The translations under genes were made by a program, and so were the position numbers. Shown here piece after piece: positions 17,152 to 25,037 of a stretch of 64,000 nucleotides of DNA; the stretch's first letter is position 1; every line of letters begins with the position of its first letter. This DNA comes from Anderseniella sp963700895 (GTDB taxonomy: Bacteria > Pseudomonadota > Alphaproteobacteria > Rhizobiales > Aestuariivirgaceae): positions 133,574-197,573 of the forward strand of contig CAVOZI010000008.1 in assembly GCA_963700895.1 (NCBI GenBank). The letters are read 5' to 3'. The notes under the pieces are model-generated. The model was given only the letters and a program-made list of their open reading frames with translations. It did no database searches and was not told where the DNA came from.

Positions 17152-18336
17152 TCACACCGCCTTGCCGGACCTCATCCCCAGGTCGCGCATCACCTGCTCG
17201 ACCGCTTCCACGAAACGCTCTGCTGTCTCGTCTTCCATGTGCCCCATCGTCGCCACGCGGAACGAACCGGCGGGGGCTGGGCACCCCTCGCCATCCATGA
17301 TGATGAAGCCGCGCTGGCGCAGCCGCTGGGCAAAGGCCGGATAGTTGTAGCTGGGGTCGGACGGGGCAGCATACAGCGTCAGAAAACCACAAGCAGCATC
17401 GCCGGCATCCACGGCCGTCTCGAACCCAAGTCTCGCCATGCCGGACTGCAGTCGCTGATGAACCTGCCGGAACCGCGCCAGCCTGACCGGTGGACCGCCT
17501 TCCAGGTCGAGTTCGCGCAGTGCCGCCGCGCAGGCGCTGATGGCCTGGGCAGGCGGCGTACCCGGAAACCGGCCGGTCCGGTGCATGCCGTTCCACAGTT
17601 CGAACAGGTCAAGCGCGGCAGATGGTGAACTGGCCAGCTTTGTGCCCAGAAGATCGCGCCTGACAATGATGAAGGAAAATCCCGGCACGCCCCCCAGCGC
17701 ACACCATGGCACCGTGACCAGGGCATCCACGTGCCCGGCCGACAGGTCCACCGGCAGCGCGCCCAGCCCGTGCCGTGCATCCACCACAACTGTCTTCCCG
17801 GCCGCCTTGGCCTTGCCTGCCAGTTCTTCAACTGGCGACACGATGCCGGTCGTCATGTCCAGTTGCGACAGTACCACGGTCTGCACATCTGCAGTCGCAT
17901 CGAGCAACCTCATGAGACCGCGCGAACTTACCGGCTTGCCGGCCTGCACGCCCAGCACCTGATGGGGCCGTTTGAGGTGTTCAAGAATGCCAGCAGCTTC
18001 GGCCGCACACGGGCCAGCCGCGGCAACCAACGTTTGCCGCTTGCGCCCTGACGGCGCCAGCGCACCGAGTACGCTCTCCATCGCTGCTAGGCCTGAGAAA
18101 TTCACCGGAATGCAGTCGTAAAGCTCGTTGCCATTGACGAGATCGAGCAGTTGCTCCGTCACCCTGAGCGCCAGCGAGATGAACTCCGCATCGCGCACGC
18201 TCCAGTCTGCCAGCATGGCCAGTTTCACGTTGCGCGATGTTACCACTGGCCCGGCCGTCATCAGCCAGGGCATGTCTTCCTGGCCTTCCGGTCCGTTGAA
18301 GCTGGGCGAGAACGCCGTCAGCGGTGGTCTGGCCAT
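17152..18336 (-). CDS. PhnW-like class V aminotransferase-fold protein lacking the PLP lysine
   Basis: The 394-residue protein follows 2-aminoethylphosphonate-pyruvate transaminase (PhnW) along its length: 'LMTAGPVVTSRNVKLAMLADW' at the N-terminus, 'LSQLDMTTGIVSP', 'VVVDARHGLGALPVDL', 'GGVPGFSFIIVRRDLL' and 'FRVATMGHM' near the end. The residue that should be the Schiff-base lysine, in the ...NKCI.GVPGF context of PhnW, is Cys212 ('PWCALGGVPGF'). The PLP-phosphate threonine of GSGT is Leu83. Asp186, which pairs with the pyridine nitrogen, remains. It is therefore unlikely to be a normal transaminase. The start at 18336 follows GGGAGAG. It is convergent with the importer operon. No frameshift or stop is present, so the gene is under coding constraint. 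Confidence 0.85.
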   Translation of the reverse strand: MARPPLTAFSPSFNGPEGQEDMPWLMTAGPVVTSRNVKLAMLADWSVRDAEFISLALRVTEQLLDLVNGNELYDCIPVNFSGLAAMESVLGALAPSGRKRQTLVAAAGPCAAEAAGILEHLKRPHQVLGVQAGKPVSSRGLMRLLDATADVQTVVLSQLDMTTGIVSPVEELAGKAKAAGKTVVVDARHGLGALPVDLSAGHVDALVTVPWCALGGVPGFSFIIVRRDLLGTKLASSPSAALDLFELWNGMHRTGRFPGTPPAQAISACAAALRELDLEGGPPVRLARFRQVHQRLQSGMARLGFETAVDAGDAACGFLTLYAAPSDPSYNYPAFAQRLRQRGFIIMDGEGCPAPAGSFRVATMGHMEDETAERFVEAVEQVMRDLGMRSGKAV

Positions 18337-18408
18337 GCAAGGCTCTCCCGGTCACACATTCTTGCCGCAAGGATATTGTGATTGCGTAGGCGCTCGCATT
18401 GCGACTTG

Positions 18409-19146
18409 TCAATCACACAGCGACCAGTCGATCGGTTCGATGCCGTGCGCGCTGAGCCAGTCATTGGCCCGGCGGAACGGTGCTGCCTCGACGAAGCGAT
18501 GCACAGGTCCGCGCCCGCGCGCCAGGGGCGAGGGGTGCGCAGTCTCGATCACGCAGTGCCGCCGGCGGTCCAGGCCCTTGCCGGCGGCCTGAGCCGGCTT
18601 GCCCCACAGCATGAATACGGTCGGCTCGCTGCTTGCATTCAGGCGTTCAAGCACCTGTTGCGTCAGCGCTTGCCAGCCGAGGCCCTTGTGCGAGTGCGCC
18701 TTGCCACCTTCCACCGTCAGGACCGTGTTGAGCAGCAGCACCCCATGCCTGGCCCAGCGCGACAGGTCGCCATGCGGCGGCGGCGGCTCGCCGGTGTCGT
18801 GCGCCAGCGCCTCGAAGATGGTGCGCAGAGACATCGGCAACCGCCGCCCGTGCATCGCCATCGAGAATGCCAGCCCGTGTGCATCGCCTGGTGTGGGATA
18901 GGGGTCCTGACCCAGGACCACCACCCGAACCTTATCCGGCGGCGTCATGTCCAGCGCCCTGAAGACATCGGCTGGCGGCGGCAGAATCACCGCGCCTTCG
19001 CCAACCTTCGCATCGAGCATTGCTGCAATGGCGAGAGCCTGGCCAGACGTGAAGAACTCCAGATCCCCCCAGCCTGACCTGTTCATGGCGAGGGCCGCTT
19101 CGCGATATGTCTGTGCCGGGTTTTCCAAGGCGTGTCCTGCGCTCAT
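18409..19146 (-). CDS. ung: Uracil-DNA glycosylase, family 1
   Basis: A 245-residue family-1 uracil-DNA glycosylase that removes uracil from DNA in base-excision repair. The catalytic water-activating motif is 'VVLGQDPYPTPGDAHGLAFSM' shifted to its core GQDPY, followed by 'GVLLLNTVLTVEGG' and the DNA-contacting 'HPSPLARGRG'. The Tyr-Pro after GQDP, instead of the E. coli Tyr-His, is seen in many bacterial family-1 enzymes and is not a defect. The N-terminal ~60 residues, with 'PLALAIAAMLDAKVGEGAVILPPPADVFRAL'-type character, match the usual leader region. The chosen ATG at 19146 has only a weak ribosome-binding site. Divergent from the ParA-like gene across 123 bases. Confidence 0.93.
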   Translation of the reverse strand: MSAGHALENPAQTYREAALAMNRSGWGDLEFFTSGQALAIAAMLDAKVGEGAVILPPPADVFRALDMTPPDKVRVVVLGQDPYPTPGDAHGLAFSMAMHGRRLPMSLRTIFEALAHDTGEPPPPHGDLSRWARHGVLLLNTVLTVEGGKAHSHKGLGWQALTQQVLERLNASSEPTVFMLWGKPAQAAGKGLDRRRHCVIETAHPSPLARGRGPVHRFVEAAPFRRANDWLSAHGIEPIDWSLCD

Positions 19147-19269
19147 CGATGGATTACGGACGGTCTGAATCGTGCCTAATCTGTAGCGTGTCGGCCCTTA
19201 ACATGCTATTCGAACCCGGTGAGGCCCGTCGCCGGGATGACGTTCTACTTGTGAGAGGGAATTATCTGA

Positions 19270-20034
19270 ATGAAACCTGTTGTGATCATGGTTGGAGCTG
19301 ACAAAGGCGGCGTCGGCAAGACCACCATTTCGCGCGCCCTGCTTGATCATCTGCACCGCAACAACGTGCTGGCGCGCGCCTTCGACACAGAGAACCCGCG
19401 CGGCACCTTGCAGCGGTTCTACCCCAACATCACCGAGATCATCGACCTGCACAATGTGGCAGACCAGATGAAGGTGCTCGACACCCTGGAAACCGCCAAG
19501 GTCCCGGTGACCGTCGTCGACCTGAAGGCCGGCAACCTGTCCTACGCTCTGGACACGTTCGAGAAGATCGGCGTGCTGCAGGCGGCCCGCGACGGCATGT
19601 TCGAGATGGGACTTATCCACGTGGTTGGCCCGGCCATCGCCTCGCTCGACGAGTTGCAGGAAGTGACCAAGTACGTGCAGGGCATCGACTACGTCGTTGC
19701 ACGCAATTTCATCAATGAAACCAACTTCTTCGAGTGGGACGAGAAGACCTACCAGCGGTACTTCTCCAACGTCAACGAAGCCCGCGAGATCGAGATTCCG
19801 AAGCTGAACGAGATGGCGGCGGAGCAGGTTGACCTGGCCAACGTCACCTACAAGAACTTCATCGACAACAAGGATGCCGAGGGCAAGCCGGCCAACTTCT
19901 CGTTCGTGCTGCGCGGCTATGTCAAGAAGTGGTGCGATGATCTGGACGCCGAGTTCAGCCAGCTTCGCCTCGTCCAGATGTTGACTGGCTCCGGCGCGGG
20001 TTCCAGTGGCGGGTCCAAGGGCAAGTCCAAATAA
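19270..20034 (+). CDS. ParA/MinD-family P-loop ATPase
   Basis: A 254-residue cytoplasmic ATPase with a deviant Walker A 'KGGVGKTT' (residues 12-19), where the first lysine is the signature lysine of the ParA/MinD class. 'ARAFDTENPRGTLQRFYP' resembles the switch region, and 'VTVVDLKAGNLSYALD' the Walker B-like strand. The C-terminus is a Ser/Gly/Lys-rich tail. There is no ParB gene or obvious partner, and no membrane-targeting helix was seen. The next gene is a diverged paralogue with the same domain order. Similar nucleotide-binding proteins of the CobQ/CobB/MinD/ParA group have varied positioning roles; the role here is unknown. The ATG at 19270 follows GAGAGGGA. Confidence 0.85.
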   Translation: MKPVVIMVGADKGGVGKTTISRALLDHLHRNNVLARAFDTENPRGTLQRFYPNITEIIDLHNVADQMKVLDTLETAKVPVTVVDLKAGNLSYALDTFEKIGVLQAARDGMFEMGLIHVVGPAIASLDELQEVTKYVQGIDYVVARNFINETNFFEWDEKTYQRYFSNVNEAREIEIPKLNEMAAEQVDLANVTYKNFIDNKDAEGKPANFSFVLRGYVKKWCDDLDAEFSQLRLVQMLTGSGAGSSGGSKGKSK

Positions 20035-20281
20035 CCGGCTCCCTGGTTGTACGATACACGCATGGTTTCCGGTCCCCGCGCCCGCCATGGCGCGGTTGTG
20101 CGGGTGCCGGAACCACGCCACATGGCGAACGTGGCCGTGAATGCCGGATGGCAGTGCCACTGCAGCAGGGCTTTTCCGGCCGCGGTCATGCCGTCAGGCC
20201 GGCCAGTGATCTCAGGAGTTTGATTCGGCCGCAACCGGGCGTGCGCTCGCGCGTTTGCGGCTCCTCAACAGGAAGACGCAT

Positions 20282-21013
20282 GTGAGCGATCGCGTTGGAA
20301 GCCGGATGACCGTGGTGTGTTCGGACGAGTCCCGCAACGGCAAGACGCTGACTGCGCGCCTGTTGACGGACCATATGCTGCTCACCGGCCGCGACCCGCA
20401 CGTGTTCGATTGCGATGAACCGCGCGGCCATATCAACCGGTTCTTTCCCGCCCGCTCGACACTGGTTGACCTTGAGAGGACGGCCGGCCAGATCCGCCTG
20501 TTCGATGCGGTGCTTGCAAATCCGTCGCGCGACTACGTCGTCGACCTGCCTGCCAATGGTCTTGACACGTTCTTTACCGTGATCGACAACCTGGACTTCA
20601 TCAACGCCGCACACGATGCCGGTCTCGAACTGGTCATGGCCTTCGTCCTCGACAAGTCGCTGACCTCACTGATGACGGCGCGGGACCTGCACGGCGCGTT
20701 CTCCACCGAGCTGTTCTATCTGGTGCGCAACGGTTTTATCGGCAATCCGGTGCTGACCCGCCAGGCCCGCGACGTGTTCGAGGAAATCGAGCCGGATGCC
20801 GAACTCTACATCCCGCAGATCGACCGTGAGGCGCTCGCGGTGGCGGAAGAGCCGCCGTTCTCGTTCAGCCGGTTCGTGAGCGAGGGATATGTCAGCCTGT
20901 CGCCCATGGTGCGTCTCAGGCTGCGGGCGTTCCTGTCGGATGTATTTGCCCAGTTCCAGAGCCGGGACCTGGCGCTGGACCTTGGATCGCTGAAACAGAT
21001 GGGGCTGATATGA
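20282..21013 (+). CDS. Diverged ParA-like paralogue with degenerate P-loop
   Basis: The 243-residue protein parallels its upstream neighbour segment by segment: 'VFDCDEPRGHINRFFP' against 'AFDTENPRGTLQRFYP', 'YVVDLPANGLDTFF' against 'VVDLKAGNLSYALD', and 'DAGLELVMAFVLDKSLTSL' against the corresponding region. Its P-loop reads 'SDESRNGKTLTA': the final GKT is kept, but the signature first lysine and the glycines of KGGVGKT are lost. It may bind nucleotide without ParA-type hydrolysis. The GTG at 20282 is preferred because AGGAAG lies 7 bases upstream; an in-frame ATG at 20255 is the alternative. It ends 19 bases before the convergent exported-protein gene. Confidence 0.75.
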   Translation: MSDRVGSRMTVVCSDESRNGKTLTARLLTDHMLLTGRDPHVFDCDEPRGHINRFFPARSTLVDLERTAGQIRLFDAVLANPSRDYVVDLPANGLDTFFTVIDNLDFINAAHDAGLELVMAFVLDKSLTSLMTARDLHGAFSTELFYLVRNGFIGNPVLTRQARDVFEEIEPDAELYIPQIDREALAVAEEPPFSFSRFVSEGYVSLSPMVRLRLRAFLSDVFAQFQSRDLALDLGSLKQMGLI

Positions 21014-21032
21014 GCGTTCGCCGCCGGGATGC

Positions 21033-21497
21033 TCAGCGCAGGCTGATCACCATGCCGCCGGCGTCGAGTGAGGCATCAAGGCCGGTCTGCTCGCCCCACA
21101 GCACCAGCCGCACATTGTGCTCGTTGACCAGTACCAGGTTCTGTCCGCCACCCTTGATGGCCACCACTGAGGCCTGCGCAGAAACATAAGTGCCGGCAAT
21201 GTCTTCCAGACGCTTGAGGTTGTAGACCTCGCCGCGCATGTTGGCGAAGGAGGCACCAATGGTCAGCCCCACACGCAAGCCGTTGATCTCAAGTTCCGCT
21301 TCGCGGCCGTTGTAGAAAACCCTGCCATCGCCGCGCGAGACGCCGACGAGGAAGCCAAGCTTGCCAACCTTCATCTCGATGATGGCATTGTCGGACGCAG
21401 GCTCGCTATCGGATGCCATGGCCACGTTGAACACGGCGAACGTGGCTGACAGCGCCACGGTCAAGGCGGCAAGCCTGCGGACAAGGCGGTGGCTCAT
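21033..21497 (-). CDS. Hypothetical exported protein (154 aa)
   Basis: I do not recognise this family. The 154-residue product starts MSHRLVRRLAALTVALSATF with a Sec signal peptide cleaved near 'AMASDS' (about residue 28). The mature part is a predicted beta-rich domain, with 'VFYNGREAELEINGLRVGLTIG' and 'AGTYVSAQASVVAIKGGGQ' and an end 'LDASLDAGGMVISLR'. Such exported proteins of ~150 residues with a repeated G-rich C-terminus are common in this group of bacteria and mostly uncharacterised. The ATG at 21497 is chosen over 21515 because GAGGA lies about 9 bases upstream. TerC follows upstream on the same strand, 128 bases away. Confidence 0.7.
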   Translation of the reverse strand: MSHRLVRRLAALTVALSATFAVFNVAMASDSEPASDNAIIEMKVGKLGFLVGVSRGDGRVFYNGREAELEINGLRVGLTIGASFANMRGEVYNLKRLEDIAGTYVSAQASVVAIKGGGQNLVLVNEHNVRLVLWGEQTGLDASLDAGGMVISLR

Positions 21498-21625
21498 GGG
21501 ATATGGTCCTCGCATCAAGGCAAACGGCGTCAGAGTGATTTGCGTTAACGGTGAAATGCGGCCAAGTGACGACGATTGTCCAGCGAATTGACGGCCTTGG
21601 ATCGGACGCCGCAACTGGCCAACTG

Positions 21626-22252
21626 TCATGCGAGGCCAAGGACGGCGGCAGCGTCGGGCCAACCCTCGTACAACATGCGCCCGGCCACGTAGCACAGGAC
21701 CGCCAGTCCGGCCCACGAAATGGCGGGAAAACGCGTCAGTAGCTTGACGATGATCGAGGCGGCGAACCCCATCAGCGCGATGGCCAGCGCAAGCCTGAAC
21801 ACCAGCAGCAATGTGTTCTCGCGGGCGATTGCGGCGACGGCCAGGACGTTGTCGATGGACATCGACACATCCGCCACCGTGATCGACAACAGCGCCTGTC
21901 CAATGGAGCGGCGCGGCGGGCCGCTATAACCGCCTTCTTCGGCTTCCTCCTGGGCTTCGGCGGCGCGTTCGGCGATCTGGTCGCGAATTTCACCGAACAG
22001 CCGCCAGCATACCCATACCAGCAGCAGTCCGCCGAGGAACAGCAAGCCTTGAACTTCCAGGAGATAGGTGGCGAAAACGGCAAAGATGATCCGCAGGATC
22101 GCCGCGGCCGCCATGCCGAAGATGATCGCCTTGCGGCGCAATTCCGGCGCAAGGCCTGCGGCCGCCATGCCGATGATCAGCGCATTGTCACCTGACAGCA
22201 CGATGTCGGCCAGCACGATCTGTGCAAAGTTCCAGAAATGCCCGATGTCCAT
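21626..22252 (-). CDS. TerC-family integral membrane protein
   Basis: A 208-residue membrane protein of the TerC/YkoY/YjbE family with about seven hydrophobic segments. The two conserved acidic motifs are present, 'LADIVLSGDNALIIGM' in the first membrane segment and 'VADVSMSIDNVLAVAA' in the fifth; their aspartates are thought to bind metal. Relatives export manganese or help metallate exoenzymes. A charged cytoplasmic loop 'RAAEAQEEAEEGGYSG' separates the halves. No yybP-ykoY-type manganese riboswitch was recognised in the 148 bases upstream. It diverges from the agmatine deiminase gene. Confidence 0.9.
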   Translation of the reverse strand: MDIGHFWNFAQIVLADIVLSGDNALIIGMAAAGLAPELRRKAIIFGMAAAAILRIIFAVFATYLLEVQGLLFLGGLLLVWVCWRLFGEIRDQIAERAAEAQEEAEEGGYSGPPRRSIGQALLSITVADVSMSIDNVLAVAAIARENTLLLVFRLALAIALMGFAASIIVKLLTRFPAISWAGLAVLCYVAGRMLYEGWPDAAAVLGLA

Positions 22253-22331
22253 TCCGACCTGCCGCTGCTTACGTCAGCATTCGACCCCTGAACTAGCTAG
22301 GCCGGATCAACCGGATGGCACAAGCGCCAAT

Positions 22332-22356
22332 CACTGGTGCAACCATCGTACCAGTG
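22332..22356. promoter_or_regulatory. Inverted repeat between terC and aguA
   Basis: Two 7-base arms, CACTGGT (22332-22338) and ACCAGTG (22350-22356), are separated by 11 bases. The left arm also begins a smaller TGGT-N3-ACCA palindrome (22335-22345), the pattern bound by some FadR-type GntR regulators. It lies in the divergent gap, 45-69 bases before aguA. Confidence 0.35.
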
Positions 22357-22400
22357 CTAAGGACTTGGAACAGCTGACGTGTGTCTATCCGGAGTGGGAA

Positions 22401-23432
22401 ATGCCCTGGACCATGCCGCCCGAATGGGCTCCTCACAAGCGTACCTGGATGGCCTGGCCAAACAATCCAGACGTGTTCGAGTTCGTCGGATCGAAGGACG
22501 AAGCCTATGCCGCGTGGGCAGGCGCCGCCAATGCCGTTGCGCGTTTTGAGCCGGTTGTGATGGTTGTGCCGCCAGGCGAGCATGACGTGGCGCGCCCCTA
22601 TCTCGACCCCTCCGTGTCGGTCGTCGAGCGCGAGCTGGGCGACAGCTGGATGCGCGATATCGGCCCGACCTTTGTGATCAATGACGCCGGAGAACTGGGC
22701 GCCGTTGACTGGCAGTTCAACGGCTGGGGCGGGCGGACCTTTCCGGAACGCTCGGCAGATGCGCTGGTCGCCCGTTTCGTGGCGGAGAGGGCGGGAGCGG
22801 TCCGCATCCCGTCCAGGCTGGTCAATGAAGGCGGCGGCATCCATGTGGACGGGCAGGGCACCATCCTGCTGACCGAGTCGGTACAGTTGAACCCCAACCG
22901 CAACCCCAGCTGGACCCGCGAGGAAATCGAGGCCGAGTTCCATGGGAAGCTGGGCACGCGAAAGGCGATCTGGCTGCCCCGTGGCGTCGTGGCCGACACA
23001 CTTGATGCGGGCACTGACGGTCACGTGGACACGCTTGCCGTGTTCGTCAAGCCAGGCGTGGTGCTGGTGCACGGCCAGCCGGATCCGTCGCACCCCGATC
23101 ACGAGACCGCGAAGGAAATCGAGGCCATCATGAAGGCGGAGACCGATGCCAATGGCAACCGGATGGAAGTGATTGTGCTGGATGCGCCCGCCGAGCGCTA
23201 CCATCACGGCGACCCGCTGTCGTGCTCCTACATCAACTTCTCGTTCGTCAATGGCGGGATTGCGCTGTGCGGTTTCGACGACCCGCAAGACCAGGTGACA
23301 GAAAATGTCTTCCGCCGCCTGTTCAATGACCGGGAAATCGTGTCGGTGCCGGCAATCGACATATTCAAGGGCGGCGGCGGGGTGCATTGCATCACCCAGC
23401 AGGAGCCGCTGTGCAAAAGCAACGGAGGTTGA
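22401..23432 (+). CDS. aguA: Agmatine deiminase
   Basis: The 343-residue protein is a peptidyl-arginine-deiminase-fold agmatine deiminase, converting agmatine to N-carbamoylputrescine and ammonia. Evidence is 'MPPEWAPHKRTWMAWPNN' at the N-terminus, 'DSWMRDIGPTFVI', 'NEGGGIHVDGQGTILLTE', 'GTDGHVDTLAVF' and the catalytic cysteine in 'GGGGVHCITQQ' (Cys330). The ATG at 22401 follows GGAG and begins at the conserved MPPEW region; longer frames upstream lack family similarity. The gene is followed 6 bases later by N-carbamoylputrescine amidase, so agmatine can be taken to putrescine in two steps. Confidence 0.93.
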   Translation: MPWTMPPEWAPHKRTWMAWPNNPDVFEFVGSKDEAYAAWAGAANAVARFEPVVMVVPPGEHDVARPYLDPSVSVVERELGDSWMRDIGPTFVINDAGELGAVDWQFNGWGGRTFPERSADALVARFVAERAGAVRIPSRLVNEGGGIHVDGQGTILLTESVQLNPNRNPSWTREEIEAEFHGKLGTRKAIWLPRGVVADTLDAGTDGHVDTLAVFVKPGVVLVHGQPDPSHPDHETAKEIEAIMKAETDANGNRMEVIVLDAPAERYHHGDPLSCSYINFSFVNGGIALCGFDDPQDQVTENVFRRLFNDREIVSVPAIDIFKGGGGVHCITQQEPLCKSNGG

Positions 23433-23438
23433 GCAGAC

Positions 23439-24326
23439 ATGCGCAAGGTAACAGTCGCAGCCACGCAGATGGCTTGCACCGACGTGGTGAAGGAGAACGT
23501 CGAGCGCGGCGAGAAGTTGGTGCGCGATGCCCATGCCAAGGGCGCCAACATCGCGCTGCTCCAGGAGCTTTTCGAGGGATATTACTTTTGCCAGGACGAA
23601 CTGCCCGAGTTCCACAAGCGCGCCCTGCCGGCTGAAGGCCACCCCACCATCGAACACTTCCGCGGTGTGGCGAAGGAACTCGACATGGTGCTGCCGGTGT
23701 CATTCTACGAACTGGCTGGCAATGCCCGGTTCAATTCCGTTGCCATCATCGATGCTGACGGCAAGAATCTCGGCATCTACCGGAAAACCCACATTCCCCA
23801 CGGCTCCGGCTACCAGGAGAAATATTATTTCTCGCCCGGCGACACCGGCTTCAAGGTCTGGGATACCGCTTTCGGCCGCATCGGCGTTGGCATCTGCTGG
23901 GACCAGTGGTTCCCCGAAACGGCCCGTTCCATGGCGCTGATGGGCGCGGAACTGCTGTTCTTCCCGACGGCAATCGGCTCTGAACTGCTTGATCCGTCAT
24001 GGGATTCGGCTGGTCACTGGCAGCGCGTGCAGCAAGGTCACGCCGGCGCCAACCTGATGCCGCTCATCGCCTCCAACCGCATCGGCACTGAACCGGGCCG
24101 GAAGGGGACGGAGATGACATTCTACGGCTCGTCGTTCATTGCCGGTTTCACGGGAGAGAAGGTTGCCGAGGCTGACCGGGAGTTGGAAACTGTGCTGACA
24201 CACGAATTCGACCTGGATGACCTGGCCGAAAAACGCAGCTATTGGGGCATATTCCGCGACAGGCGGCCGGAAGTCTATGATCGCGTCATATCGCTTGATG
24301 GCAAGGCGTCGGTTTTTGGCAATTGA
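23439..24326 (+). CDS. aguB: N-carbamoylputrescine amidase
   Basis: A 295-residue nitrilase-superfamily amidohydrolase that splits N-carbamoylputrescine into putrescine, CO2 and ammonia. The catalytic triad is visible as Glu43 ('LLQELFEGYYFCQ'), Lys116 ('YRKTHIPHGSGYQEKYYF') and Cys153 ('VGICWDQWFPE'). The 'WDQWFPE' context and 'SHWQR'-like 'AGHWQRVQQGHAGAN' are typical of AguB rather than other nitrilases. It starts 6 bases after aguA and is presumably cotranscribed. The intergenic 24327-24464 after it is convergent with hsp20 and contains no gene. Confidence 0.94.
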   Translation: MRKVTVAATQMACTDVVKENVERGEKLVRDAHAKGANIALLQELFEGYYFCQDELPEFHKRALPAEGHPTIEHFRGVAKELDMVLPVSFYELAGNARFNSVAIIDADGKNLGIYRKTHIPHGSGYQEKYYFSPGDTGFKVWDTAFGRIGVGICWDQWFPETARSMALMGAELLFFPTAIGSELLDPSWDSAGHWQRVQQGHAGANLMPLIASNRIGTEPGRKGTEMTFYGSSFIAGFTGEKVAEADRELETVLTHEFDLDDLAEKRSYWGIFRDRRPEVYDRVISLDGKASVFGN

Positions 24327-24464
24327 GCCACGCCATGGCGGCTAACGCCCCCTATGGGGAGAGTTGCCAGGCGGACCCGAAATCCCTGCGCACTGAAACA
24401 GGGTCCGGATCCGCCCGGCTTCACCTTCCGGGCCGGGGGAGACCGGGAAGATGTCTCGTCGTCG

Positions 24465-24944
24465 TCAATGATGCGCCTTGATGGCGATCTTCTTCGACTT
24501 TGTCTGCGCCTCCGGTGCCTTTGGCAGCGTGATCTTCAGCACGCCGTTCTTGAACACCGCGTCTATCTTGTCTTCGTCGATCGGGCAGGGCAGGCGCGTG
24601 GCGCGCTCGAACATGCCGTAGCTTCTTTCGACGACGTGATAGTCCTTGTCCTTCTTCTCGGTCTCGGACTCCTTCTCGCCCTTGACCGTAAGCACCTCGC
24701 CGGCAAGCGAGATGTCGATATCCTTCTCCTCGACACCCGGCAATTCGACCGTCAACTCGATCTCCTTGTCCGTCTCCGACAGGTCTGCCCGGGGAGACAT
24801 CTTGCCATTCCCCGATGCAAACGGCAGGTGTCCGCCGTGGGTGAAATCCTCGAACACGCGATCAATCTCGCGGTGCAGGTTGGAAAACAGGTCATCGCTC
24901 TTTCCGCTGCTGCCCCAAAGTCTTGGCAAAAGTGGATTGGCCAT
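24465..24944 (-). CDS. Small heat-shock protein, Hsp20/alpha-crystallin family
   Basis: The 159-residue chaperone has an alpha-crystallin domain from about residue 49 to 150: 'PRADLSETDKEIELTVELPG', 'VEEKDIDISLAGEVLTVKGE', 'YHVVERSYGMFERATRLP' and 'AVFKNGVLKITLPK'. It holds unfolding proteins in solution during stress. The ATG at 24944 follows AGGAGAG. An FNR/FixK-type site (25024-25037) is centred about 86 bases upstream, at the end of the neighbouring ABC gene, suggesting induction at low oxygen rather than, or in addition to, heat. No ROSE-type RNA thermometer or CIRCE element was recognised. Confidence 0.94.
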   Translation of the reverse strand: MANPLLPRLWGSSGKSDDLFSNLHREIDRVFEDFTHGGHLPFASGNGKMSPRADLSETDKEIELTVELPGVEEKDIDISLAGEVLTVKGEKESETEKKDKDYHVVERSYGMFERATRLPCPIDEDKIDAVFKNGVLKITLPKAPEAQTKSKKIAIKAHH

Positions 24945-25023
24945 CGAAGTTCTCTCCTTGTACGAACGATAAGGTACAGGTTATCCGTAAAGGGATACAT
25001 AACGGCAGCGGCCCCGGGCATCT

Positions 25024-25037
25024 TTGACCAAAATCAA
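25024..25037. promoter_or_regulatory. FNR/FixK-type operator upstream of hsp20
   Basis: The bases TTGACCAAAATCAA fit TTGAY-N4-ATCAA with one substitution from the symmetric consensus. The centre is about 86 bases before the hsp20 ATG, and the site overlaps the final bases of the upstream ABC ATPase gene. Confidence 0.55.

Noticed and set aside
18399..18412. TTGCGACTTGTCAA as another FNR/FixK site
   Set aside because: The left half deviates at two positions and its position does not give a sensible spacing to a gene start.
18900..18930. GQDPYP instead of GQDPYH in uracil-DNA glycosylase as a broken active site
   Set aside because: Many bacterial family-1 enzymes have proline here and the catalytic Asp and His motifs are present.
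20062..20223. A 53-codon frame (MVSGPRARHGAV...) between the two ParA-like genes
   Set aside because: It has no ribosome-binding site, a composition like non-coding GC-rich sequence, and no recognisable family.
22253..22400. yybP-ykoY manganese riboswitch upstream of terC
   Set aside because: The conserved helices and loop sequences were not recognised in this 148-base gap.
24372..24407. CGGACCC...GGGTCCG hairpin after aguB as a terminator
   Set aside because: The 22-base loop is long and no T tract follows in either direction, so support is weak.
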